A DNA stretch of 5,951 bases from UBA668 sp046086305 (GCA_046086305.1 JBJSXI010000011.1:1-5951); one strand, 5' to 3'; positions 1-5,875 are shown, counted from the first letter of the stretch. Notes: generated by a model from the letters alone, not told the origin. Translations and numbers: made by a program.

Positions 1-1064
1 GCGTCGCGGATCAGTGCGACCAACGAGCCGAGCCCGCTCACCGACCGACCGACGGCCACGACGACGATGTCGCCGGCGCGTAGCCCCGCCAGATCGGCCG
101 GACCATCGGGGCTGACCTCTTCCACCACGGCACCCGATCCACCATCCTGTCGATCGTTCAGCACCACCCCGAGGAATCCCTCGACGTTCTCCTCGCCATT
201 CGCAGTCCCGCGGAGATCGTCGATCGTGGCGAGCAGTTCACGCGCCGAGATGGCGAAACCGACATTGCTGGCCGCCCGGGTCGCGCCACCCGTCGCGACG
301 GCCGTGTTGATGCCGACGACCTGGCCGCGGGCGTTGACGAGCGGCCCACCCGAGTTGCCCGACGAGATCGCCGCGTCGGTCTGCACGAGACCACCGAGGG
401 CTCCCTCGTCGGTGACCAGTGAACGATCGAGCGCCGACACCACACCGGTCGTCACCGTGGCACCACCCTCGAGACCGAGGGCGAAGCCGATGGCGACCAC
501 CGGATCGCCGACGCGCACCGAGTCGGGGTCGGCGATCGTTGCGGGGCGGAAGCCCGTGCCCTCCACGCGCAGGAGCGCGAGATCGTTCGGAGGATCGCTG
601 GCCAGCACCTCGGCGTCGCGCGGTTCGGTCTCACCGGAGAAACGCACACGCACCGCATCGACCCCATCGATCACATGGGCGTTGGTGACGATCTCGCCGT
701 CGCTCGTGATGACCACCCCGCTGCCGATCGAGGCCTGCTGACCGTCGACGAGGCCGATCACGGTGACGACACTCGGGCCGACGCGCTCGGCGATCGCCGC
801 GACGTCGAGGACCGACTCGGGGATCGCCACCGGTGCTGCCGTCGACTGGGTCGTGGCGACCGTGGTGGCGACGTCGAGCGGGAGCTGCGCGCTGCCCGGC
901 CCGTCGTCGACGAGCGCCGCACCGAGCACACCGCCGACGAGTCCGATCGGGAGGGCCAACGTCACCGCCACCACGACCCACGGCCAACGGCGCGGCGGAC
1001 GCGACGGCGGTTCGGCGGAGGGCGCGGACGGGGCGGGCCAGGCGGGGGGCGGATACATGCTCAT
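1..1064 (-). CDS. HtrA-like (S1C family) trypsin-like serine protease with N-terminal membrane anchor and PDZ domain; partial, C-terminus off the window
   Basis: Reading leftward from ATG 1064, the frame stays open for 354 codons to the window edge, so the C-terminus is missing. A short Pro-rich cytoplasmic N-terminus (residues 1-27) precedes one hydrophobic segment (about 28-52, WVVVAVTLALPIG...), then a Thr/Ala-rich linker to about residue 80. The protease domain follows, with the full triad visible: His130 in TNAHVID, Asp161 in NDLALLRV and Ser238 in SSGNSGGPL. A PDZ domain starts near residue 295 (EGFLGVV...GPADLAGLRAGDIV) and is cut. This is the usual order of HtrA/DegP-type envelope proteases, which degrade or sense misfolded proteins outside the membrane; the substrate here is unknown. 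GAGGTGA four bases upstream (1069-1075) supports ATG 1064; ATG 1058 is a weaker alternative. It is transcribed divergently from the LLM oxidoreductase gene. The family is clear; whether it is a housekeeping HtrA or a specialised paralogue cannot be told. Confidence 0.93.
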   Translation of the reverse strand, partial: MSMYPPPAWPAPSAPSAEPPSRPPRRWPWVVVAVTLALPIGLVGGVLGAALVDDGPGSAQLPLDVATTVATTQSTAAPVAIPESVLDVAAIAERVGPSVVTVIGLVDGQQASIGSGVVITSDGEIVTNAHVIDGVDAVRVRFSGETEPRDAEVLASDPPNDLALLRVEGTGFRPATIADPDSVRVGDPVVAIGFALGLEGGATVTTGVVSALDRSLVTDEGALGGLVQTDAAISSGNSGGPLVNARGQVVGINTAVATGGATRAASNVGFAISARELLATIDDLRGTANGEENVEGFLGVVLNDRQDGGSGAVVEEVSPDGPADLAGLRAGDIVVVAVGRSVSGLGSLVALIRD

Positions 1065-1068
1065 GTCG

Positions 1069-1075
1069 TCACCTC
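1069..1075 (-). promoter_or_regulatory. Shine-Dalgarno of the HtrA-like protease gene
   Basis: On the minus strand GAGGTGA lies four bases before ATG 1064, with its AGG core seven bases away. This is a good match to the anti-SD and supports 1064 over the ATG two codons later. Confidence 0.65.
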
Positions 1076-1082
1076 AGCGACG

Positions 1083-1107
1083 AGAGTACCGGGGGCATCG
1101 GTAACGT
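1083..1107. promoter_or_regulatory. Putative divergent promoters between protease and LLM genes
   Basis: The 53-bp gap holds two TANNNT boxes facing apart. On the minus strand TACTCT (1083-1088) would start the protease mRNA near 1076, leaving a short leader with the GAGGTGA site. On the plus strand TAACGT (1102-1107) lies ten bases before ATG 1118, giving a leader of at most a few bases. No clear -35 hexamer is seen for either, so both are proposals from the -10 pattern only. Confidence 0.35.
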
Positions 1108-1117
1108 TCCTGTCGCG

Positions 1118-1801
1118 ATGATCCTCGACATCCAGTTCAGCTCGTCGCACCGCGACTGGCCCGAGCTGCGCGATGTGGTGCTGCGCGCCGAGGCCGAGGG
1201 CTACCGCACCACCTGGGTGCTCGACCATTTCGATGGCAAGGTGCTCGGCGGCGACCGCGAGATGCTCGAATGCTTCACGCTGCTCGGTGCGCTGGCCGAG
1301 GCGACGACGACGATCGGGCTGGGCACCCTCGTCGCCAATGTCGCCAATCGCCACCCCGCTCTGCTCGCCCTCGCCGCGTCGAGCGGGCAGCGCATCAGCA
1401 GCGGACGACTCGTGCTGGGTATTGGCGCCGGTGCCGATCCGTCGATGCCCTGGGCCGTCGAACATCACGAGCGGGGAATCCCCCTACGCGCCACACTCGC
1501 CGAGCGTCACGCGGCGGTCGAACGACAGATCGAGGTGCTGCGCACGATCGAGCCCACACCGGTGATCGTCGGGGTGAACAGCGTCGAGCTCGCCACGCTG
1601 GCCGGACGACAGGCCGACGGTGTGAACATCCGCCTCAGCAGTCCGCACGCACCGCGCTATCTCGCGGCAGCGCGCGAGGCCGCAGGCGACCGGCCGTTCG
1701 AGTGCAGCGGCTGGGCCCATCATCTCGACCACGCATCGCAGGAACGAGCCCACGAGCTCGCCCTCGACCGGCTGGTGATCACCCGTTTCGAAGTCGACTG
1801 A
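1118..1801 (+). CDS. Compact luciferase-like (LLM) flavin/F420-dependent oxidoreductase
   Basis: The 227-residue product has LLM hallmarks. Residues 25-37 (AEAEGYRTTWVLDHF) match the beta2/alpha2 region. Residues 63-79 (TTTIGLGTLVANVANRH) hold the 'GT.V..V..RHP' cofactor strand. Residues 87-105 (ASSGQRISSGRLVLGIGAG) are the family signature. A later stretch near 152-176 (VIVGVNSVELATLAGRQADG) matches the C-terminal 'G..s...A...aDG.n' element. LLM enzymes use reduced FMN or F420 on very varied substrates, so no reaction can be named; in an actinobacterium F420 is plausible. The length is well below the usual 290-350 residues, and the segment between the two signatures looks shortened. ATG 1118 was chosen because homology begins there (MILDIQFSS); the frame is open further upstream but would run over the protease gene. 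No SD is visible, so the mRNA may be leaderless. Its 3' end overlaps rdgB tail to tail by 23 bp. Confidence 0.88.
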   Translation: MILDIQFSSSHRDWPELRDVVLRAEAEGYRTTWVLDHFDGKVLGGDREMLECFTLLGALAEATTTIGLGTLVANVANRHPALLALAASSGQRISSGRLVLGIGAGADPSMPWAVEHHERGIPLRATLAERHAAVERQIEVLRTIEPTPVIVGVNSVELATLAGRQADGVNIRLSSPHAPRYLAAAREAAGDRPFECSGWAHHLDHASQERAHELALDRLVITRFEVD

Positions 1802-2351
1802 ACGCGCGCCCGCGGTGTGACAGCGCCTGCTTCTCGGCGGCGGTCATCTCGGCGAACGTGCGCCCGTCGCCCTCGGCCGGCACGAACAGCGGGTCGTACC
1901 CGAAACCCGCAGCACCACGCTCGGACTCGGCGATCGATCCCTCGCACACACCCTCGGCGACGAGTTCGCGTCCGTCGGGCCACGCCACCACGACGACCGT
2001 GCAGAACCGCGCTCGGCGATCGACCACCCCGCGCAGCCGCTCGACGAGCAGCGCTCGGTTCTCCTCGGCAGTTGCCTCCGGACCGGCGAAGTAGGCCGTG
2101 TCGACTCCCGGCTCACCGTCGAGCGCGTCGACGAACAGCCCCGTGTCGTCGCTCACGGCGGGCAGACCGGTCGCCGATGCGACGGCGCGTGCCTTCAGTC
2201 GTGCATTGCCGAGCAGGGTGCCGGCGTCCTCGATCACCGCTGCGAGGTCGGCCGGCCGTGGCACGAGGGGCACACCGAGCATCGCCTCGATCTCGGCCAA
2301 CTTGTGCGGGTTCGCCGTGGCCGAGACGAGCGGGGTCGGCAGGCGCGCCAC
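1779..2351 (-). CDS. rdgB: RdgB/HAM1 non-canonical purine NTP pyrophosphatase (dITP/XTP/ITP diphosphatase)
   Basis: The enzyme hydrolyses dITP, ITP and XTP to monophosphates plus pyrophosphate, keeping deaminated purines out of DNA and RNA. The 190 residues match the family length. Visible motifs are SATANPHKLAEI (10-21), the N..K substrate site; EDAGTLLGNARLKA (41-54); SDDTGLFVDAL (67-77), with Asp68/Asp69 as metal and catalytic residues; GFGYDPLF (149-156); and SHRGRAF (178-184). The usual SARY-G stretch is TAYFAG here (85-90), an Arg-to-Tyr change. Translation starts at GTG 2351: an in-frame TGA (the rph stop) lies two codons before it, and no other start precedes the first motif. There is no strong SD, so translation is probably coupled to rph. 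It is the last gene of murI-rph-rdgB, and its 3' end overlaps the LLM gene. Confidence 0.95.
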   Translation of the reverse strand: MARLPTPLVSATANPHKLAEIEAMLGVPLVPRPADLAAVIEDAGTLLGNARLKARAVASATGLPAVSDDTGLFVDALDGEPGVDTAYFAGPEATAEENRALLVERLRGVVDRRARFCTVVVVAWPDGRELVAEGVCEGSIAESERGAAGFGYDPLFVPAEGDGRTFAEMTAAEKQALSHRGRAFSRLRNG

Positions 2352-2354
2352 GGA

Positions 2355-3110
2355 TCAGCGCGAAGGACGCGGACTCGGCGGATCCGAGACCAGCTCGGCC
2401 TGCAGGGAGATGATCTCGCTGAGCCCGGCCGTTGCGAGCCCGAGCAGCGACTCGAGTTCGCTGCGCGAGAACGCCTGTCCCTCGGCGGTGCCCTGCACCT
2501 CGACGAAGCGCGGCTCGGCACCCGGATGGCCGAGCACGACGACGTTCATATCGACCTCAGCCGTCGAGTCCTCGACGTAGGGAAGATCGAGCACGGGTAC
2601 TCCCTCGACGATGCCCACACTGATCGCCGCGCAGAACGAGTGCAGTGGGTGGGTCTGGATGGCCGACTGCTGCACGAGCCGGCTGAGGGCGTCGTGGAGG
2701 GCGAGGTATCCACCGCAGATGCTCGCGGTACGCGTGCCACCATCGGCCTGCAGCACGTCGCAGTCGACGACCACCTGGCGCTCACCGAGCAGTTGCATGT
2801 CGCACGCGGCACGTAGTGACCGACCGATGAGGCGCTGGATCTCGACGGTACGACCGCTCTGCTTACCCTTGGCTGCTTCACGGTCGATGCGCTCGGCCGA
2901 TGCACCGGGGAGCATCGAGTACTCGGCCGTCACCCAGCCCTTCCCCGAGTTGCGCATCCAGCGCGGCACGTCCTCGTCGATACTCGCGGTGCACAGCACC
3001 CGCGTGCGACCGAACGACACGAGCACACTGCCCGCCGCCATCTCGGTGTAGTCGCGTTCGAAGGTGATCGGGCGCAATTCGTCGTCGGCGCGTCCGTCGG
3101 GGCGTGTCAT
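2355..3110 (-). CDS. rph: Ribonuclease PH, tRNA 3'-end processing phosphorolytic exoribonuclease
   Basis: RNase PH removes nucleotides 3' of tRNA CCA ends using phosphate and acts as a ring hexamer. The 251-residue product fits the usual 240-260 and shows the signature blocks: AAGSVLVSFGRTRVLCTAS (25-43); GKGWVTAEYSMLP (56-68); REAAKGKQSGRTVEIQRLIG (77-96), with phosphate-binding Arg87; and VDCDVLQADGGTRTA (115-129), with the GGTRTA phosphate loop. A conserved acidic stretch follows at DLPYVEDSTAEVDMN. The start is ATG 3110 (MTRPDGRADDELRP), which overlaps the murI stop as ATGA and has GGAG (3116-3119) five bases upstream. The frame is open further upstream into murI, but that extension shows no family similarity. 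It ends in TGA three bases before rdgB, in the same frame. Confidence 0.96.
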   Translation of the reverse strand: MTRPDGRADDELRPITFERDYTEMAAGSVLVSFGRTRVLCTASIDEDVPRWMRNSGKGWVTAEYSMLPGASAERIDREAAKGKQSGRTVEIQRLIGRSLRAACDMQLLGERQVVVDCDVLQADGGTRTASICGGYLALHDALSRLVQQSAIQTHPLHSFCAAISVGIVEGVPVLDLPYVEDSTAEVDMNVVVLGHPGAEPRFVEVQGTAEGQAFSRSELESLLGLATAGLSEIISLQAELVSDPPSPRPSR

Positions 3111-3916
3111 GTCGTCTCCATGTTCCAGTGTTCGGCATTGCGCAGTTCGGGTCCGAGGAGACGCCGACCGAGTTCGGCGAACCATGAGATGTCACCGCTC
3201 GACAAGAAGCGGTGCACGGCCGGCCCGCTGCCCGCTGGGCGGAGCAGGTCGGCCGTCTCGAGCTGCGCACGCGCGGCGAAGGCGGTCTCGTCGGCGCTGC
3301 TGACGAGCACGACCTCGGGCCCCATCACCTCGCCGATCACCCGGGCGAGGAATGGATAGTGGGTGCAGCCGAGCAGCAGCGTGTCGATGCGTGCATCGCG
3401 CAGCGGTGCGAGGAGTCGTTCGGCGAGGATCGTGACCTCGTCGCCACTGGTCTGGCCGCGCTCGACGAACTCGACGAACCCGGGACACGCCGCAGCGAAC
3501 AAGGTGACATCGGCGCCGGTGGCCTCGACGGCGCGCACGTAGGCGCCCGAGCGGATCGTGCCGACCGTGCCGATCACACCGACCCGACCGGTGCGCGTGG
3601 CGCGCACGAGGGCCGACGCGCCCGGCTGCACCACATCGATCACCGGCACCGGCAACTCGGCGCGCAGGACGTCGATGGCCGCCGCCGAGGCTGTGTTGCA
3701 GGCGACAACCACGGCCTTTGCGTCGTGGTCGGTGACGAGGCTCCACGCGAGCTCGAGGGCGAAGCCGCGCACCTCGTCGAGCGGACGCGGTCCGTAGGGA
3801 TAGCGGGCCGTGTCACCGATGTAGACGAGGTGTTCGTCGGGCAGCAGGTCGATCAGCGCCCTCGCCACCGTGAGACCGCCGAACCCGCTGTCGAACATGC
3901 CGATCGGTCGGTCCAT
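3107..3916 (-). CDS. murI: Glutamate racemase
   Basis: MurI interconverts L- and D-glutamate in the cytoplasm without a cofactor, supplying D-Glu for peptidoglycan stem peptides. The 269-residue product has all key motifs: FDSGFGGL (8-15) with Asp9/Ser10; GDTARYPYGPR (34-44); VVACNTASA (70-78) with catalytic Cys73; GVIGTVGTI (113-121); and LLGCTHYPF (181-189) with the second catalytic Cys184 and His186. ATG 3916 puts the first motif at residue 8, as is normal in the family. There is no clear SD; TAGCCT ends seven bases before the ATG, so the message is probably leaderless. It is the first gene of the murI-rph-rdgB operon and overlaps rph by 4 bp (ATGA). In M. tuberculosis an extra gene (Rv1339) separates murI from rph, as I recall; it is absent here. 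The gene faces away from the EamA transporter. Confidence 0.97.
   Translation of the reverse strand: MDRPIGMFDSGFGGLTVARALIDLLPDEHLVYIGDTARYPYGPRPLDEVRGFALELAWSLVTDHDAKAVVVACNTASAAAIDVLRAELPVPVIDVVQPGASALVRATRTGRVGVIGTVGTIRSGAYVRAVEATGADVTLFAAACPGFVEFVERGQTSGDEVTILAERLLAPLRDARIDTLLLGCTHYPFLARVIGEVMGPEVVLVSSADETAFAARAQLETADLLRPAGSGPAVHRFLSSGDISWFAELGRRLLGPELRNAEHWNMETT
3116..3119 (-). promoter_or_regulatory. Shine-Dalgarno of rph inside the 3' end of murI
   Basis: GGAG on the minus strand lies five bases (ACGAC in the 5' flank of the start) before ATG 3110. Together with the ATGA stop/start overlap with murI, it fixes the rph start and indicates translational coupling. Confidence 0.6.
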
Positions 3917-3923
3917 CGCCCGC

Positions 3924-3945
3924 AGGCTACTGAGCGCCTACGCTC
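3924..3945. promoter_or_regulatory. Putative divergent promoters and small inverted repeat between murI and the EamA gene
   Basis: The 43-bp gap carries TAGCCT on the minus strand (3924-3929), which would start the murI transcript at or next to its ATG. It also carries TACGCT on the plus strand (3939-3944), which would give the EamA gene a leader of about eight bases. A perfect 5-bp inverted repeat, GAGCG-CCTA-CGCTC (3932-3945), overlaps the plus-strand box and could be an operator, though five base pairs in GC-rich DNA may be chance. No convincing -35 boxes were seen. Confidence 0.35.
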
Positions 3946-3959
3946 CGACGGCCCCATCC

Positions 3960-4793
3960 ATGCTCCTCGCCACCGTCCTCGCCCTGTCGGCCGCCGTGCT
4001 GCACGCCGGCTGGAACCTCGTCGCCAAACGTGCCGAGGGCGACCGGTACATGGTGCTGTGGGCGCAGTTCTTCGTCGGTGGCGTCGTGTCGGTGCCGTTC
4101 CTCGTCGCCAGTCACCTGTGGTGGGGTATGCCGGCCGAGGCCTACCTGTGGGCCGCGCTCAGCGGTTCGGTCCACCTCCCCTACACCTGGCTGCTCGCCC
4201 GGGCCTACACGGTGGGCGACTTCTCGGTGAGCTATCCGATCGCCCGTGGTGGCGGTGCGGCGTTGGCCGCGATCGGCGGGGTCGTCGCCCTCGGCGACTC
4301 GCTCACCGGCACCGAGGCCGCCGGCATCGTCATCGTCGTCACGGGACTGTCGATGCTCGCCTATCGCGCGGGCACACGCGAGCTGGGGATGGCGCTGCTC
4401 GTCGCGCTCACGATCGGGCTGTACACGACCTTCGATGCAAAGGGCGCCCGGGTGACCGAGAGCATCGTGTACATCTTCGCCTCGTTCGCCGCGACAGCCG
4501 TGACGAACACGGCCTTCGCGCTCGGCACGGGACGACGTCGCGAGATGGTCGCCGTACTGCGCACCGCGTGGCGGCGCACGCTGCTCACCGGGATGGCGTC
4601 ACTCGTCACCTACGGCATGGTGTTGGTGGCGGTGCGCTACGCATCGGTCGGCTACGTCGCGTCGCTGCGTGAATCGAGTGTGGTGATCGCGTCGCTGGCC
4701 GGGTGGCGGCTGCTCGGTGAGGCCGACCACCGTCGACGCCTCGCCGCAGCGGGTGTGGTGTTCACCGGGCTGCTCGTCCTCGTCGCCGGATGA
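3960..4793 (+). CDS. EamA/DMT-superfamily membrane transporter, ten predicted helices
   Basis: The 277-residue product is a hydrophobic inner-membrane protein with two repeated EamA-type halves. Helices fall near residues 2-21, 32-51, 60-80, 90-111, 119-135, 141-158, 168-188, 208-225, 232-252 and 261-276. Typical signatures are HAGWNLVAKRA (15-25) in helix 1, VSYPIARGGGAALA (90-103) closing the first half, and VGYVASLRESSVVIASLAG (230-248) with LLGE in the second half. Drug/metabolite transporters export or import small metabolites and amino acids; no substrate is evident. ATG 3960 is preferred because helix 1 begins there; the frame is open upstream but would overlap murI, adding a non-hydrophobic leader. 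There is no SD, so initiation may be near-leaderless. It lies between murI (divergent) and cysM (convergent, 16 bp apart), where the mycobacterial locus has, as I recall, a rhomboid gene instead. Confidence 0.9.
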   Translation: MLLATVLALSAAVLHAGWNLVAKRAEGDRYMVLWAQFFVGGVVSVPFLVASHLWWGMPAEAYLWAALSGSVHLPYTWLLARAYTVGDFSVSYPIARGGGAALAAIGGVVALGDSLTGTEAAGIVIVVTGLSMLAYRAGTRELGMALLVALTIGLYTTFDAKGARVTESIVYIFASFAATAVTNTAFALGTGRRREMVAVLRTAWRRTLLTGMASLVTYGMVLVAVRYASVGYVASLRESSVVIASLAGWRLLGEADHRRRLAAAGVVFTGLLVLVAG

Positions 4794-4807
4794 TCGGCTC
4801 GCGACGA
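4780..4807. terminator. Weak terminator-like hairpin between the EamA gene and cysM
   Basis: TCGTCGC (4780-4786) and GCGACGA (4801-4807) form a 7-bp stem around a 14-base loop that spans the EamA stop. There is no U-tract on either side, so it is not a canonical intrinsic terminator. It might serve both converging transcripts or be chance in GC-rich DNA. Confidence 0.2.
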
Positions 4808-4809
4808 CG

Positions 4810-5760
4810 TCAGAAGTAGATGATCTGCTCGGCCTTCGCCTCGGCAGCATCGAGGTCGTCGGTGAAGGCACCCGTCGAGAGGTACTTCCACCCGCCGTCG
4901 CAGACGATGAACACGATGCAGCCACTGTCGATCTCGCTCGCCACCTTGGCCGCACCGGCCATCGCTGCACCGGCCGAGATACCGCAGAAGATGCCACACG
5001 CTCGCACCAATCGACGCGTCCACTCGATCGACTCGCGCGGCCGCACCACACGCTTGCGGTCGAGCAGGTCGAAGCCGTGCCAGTTCTCGAACAGCGGCGG
5101 GATGTAACCCTCGTCGAGGTTGCGCAGGCCCTCGACACGCTCGCCGAGCGGCGGTTCGACGGCGACGATCTGGATGTCGGCGTTGCGCTCCTTGAGGAAT
5201 CGCCCGGTGCCCATCAGCGTGCCGCTCGTGCCGAGGCCGGCGACGAAGTGGGTGATCTCGGGGCAGTCGCGCCAGATCTCAGGGCCGGTGCCCTCGTAGT
5301 GGGCCAGCGGGTTGTTGTCGTTGCCGTACTGGTAGAGGAAGCACCACTCGGGGTGCTGGGCGGCCATCTCCTGGGCCCGGCGCACGGCGCCGTTGCTGCC
5401 CTCCTCGCCCGGCGTCAGGATCAGTTCGGCGCCGAACACCTCGAGCATCTGGCGGCGCTCGATCGACACGCTCGTCGGCATGAGGATCTTGATCGGGTGA
5501 CCCTTCATCTGGGCGATGGCCGCCAGGGCGATACCGGTGTTGCCCGACGACGGCTCGATGATCGTCTGGCCGGGCAGCAGCCGCCCGTCCTTCTCGGCCT
5601 GCTCGATCATGTGCTTGGCGATGCGGTCCTTGACCGACCCGAACGGGTTCTGCATCTCCAGCTTGGCGACGAGGCGCACCTCGGGGTTCGGCGACAGCCG
5701 GCTGACGTCGACCAAGGGCGTATTGCCGATGAGGTCGAGCACATTCTCGTTGATGACCAC
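4810..5760 (-). CDS. cysM: CysM-type cysteine synthase, probable O-phosphoserine sulfhydrylase (PLP fold type II)
   Basis: This PLP enzyme replaces the hydroxyl-derived leaving group of activated serine with sulfur to make cysteine. With a GTG start at 5760 it has 316 residues. It shows NVLDLIGNTPLV near the N-terminus, NPFGSVKDR with PLP Lys44, PSSGNTGIALA (70-80) as substrate loop, and GLGTSGTLMGTGRFL with the PLP-phosphate loop. LYQYGN, EITHFVAGLG, LRN.DEG and GWKYLSTGA closely follow M. tuberculosis CysM as I remember it. Arg213 in GLRNLDEG aligns with the Arg220 known there to select O-phosphoserine, so this activity, with a CysO-type thiocarboxylate donor, is inferred over O-acetylserine. 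The longer ATG start at 5829 adds 23 residues, lacks an SD and overlaps the likely -10 box. AGGAGG five bases before the GTG decides the start. A cystathionine beta-synthase role is less likely given these matches. Confidence 0.93.
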   Translation of the reverse strand: MVINENVLDLIGNTPLVDVSRLSPNPEVRLVAKLEMQNPFGSVKDRIAKHMIEQAEKDGRLLPGQTIIEPSSGNTGIALAAIAQMKGHPIKILMPTSVSIERRQMLEVFGAELILTPGEEGSNGAVRRAQEMAAQHPEWCFLYQYGNDNNPLAHYEGTGPEIWRDCPEITHFVAGLGTSGTLMGTGRFLKERNADIQIVAVEPPLGERVEGLRNLDEGYIPPLFENWHGFDLLDRKRVVRPRESIEWTRRLVRACGIFCGISAGAAMAGAAKVASEIDSGCIVFIVCDGGWKYLSTGAFTDDLDAAEAKAEQIIYF

Positions 5761-5765
5761 GGGAC

Positions 5766-5771
5766 CCTCCT
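5766..5771 (-). promoter_or_regulatory. Shine-Dalgarno that fixes the cysM start at GTG 5760
   Basis: AGGAGG on the minus strand is five bases (GTCCC) from GTG 5760 and is the strongest SD in the window. The protein from this GTG begins directly before the conserved NENVLDLIGNTPLV block, whereas the upstream ATG 5829 has no SD. Confidence 0.75.
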
Positions 5772-5827
5772 GGGACACGACGTGCAACCGCCCGACATCG
5801 GCGACTATTCCGACCAGATCTGTCAGC

Positions 5828-5833
5828 ATTCTA
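5828..5833 (-). promoter_or_regulatory. Putative -10 box of cysM (TAGAAT)
   Basis: TAGAAT is the best -10 match in the window. It would place the transcription start near 5821, giving a leader of about 60 bases that contains the AGGAGG site. It overlaps ATG 5829, so a transcript from here could not encode the longer form. A -35 at the expected distance (TGGCCG) is poor. Confidence 0.45.
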
Positions 5834-5875
5834 CGCAGGCGGGCTGCAGGCGGCCACCCGAGCCACAGGTTCGGC

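Noticed and set aside
67..741. A 224-codon plus-strand open frame across the protease gene
   Set aside because: It is a Ser/Pro/Arg-rich shadow of a gene whose His-Asp-Ser triad and PDZ motifs are intact on the other strand.
833..1117. A 95-residue N-terminal extension of the LLM gene
   Set aside because: It is antisense to the protease N-terminus, is Arg/Pro-rich and has no LLM similarity; homology starts at ATG 1118.
3111..3185. A 25-residue N-terminal extension of rph
   Set aside because: It overlaps the murI 3' end and has no RNase PH similarity; ATG 3110 has a GGAG and the classic ATGA coupling.
3212..4672. A 486-codon plus-strand open frame antisense to murI and running into the EamA gene
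   Set aside because: Its product is Arg/His/Gly-rich with no recognisable domain, and murI and EamA have clear family motifs in their own frames. High GC makes such long shadow frames common.
5607..5798. A short minus-strand open frame starting in the cysM leader
   Set aside because: It overlaps the cysM coding sequence out of frame, is Ser/Arg/Cys-rich in the manner of a shadow, and lacks an SD; a leader peptide role could not be supported.
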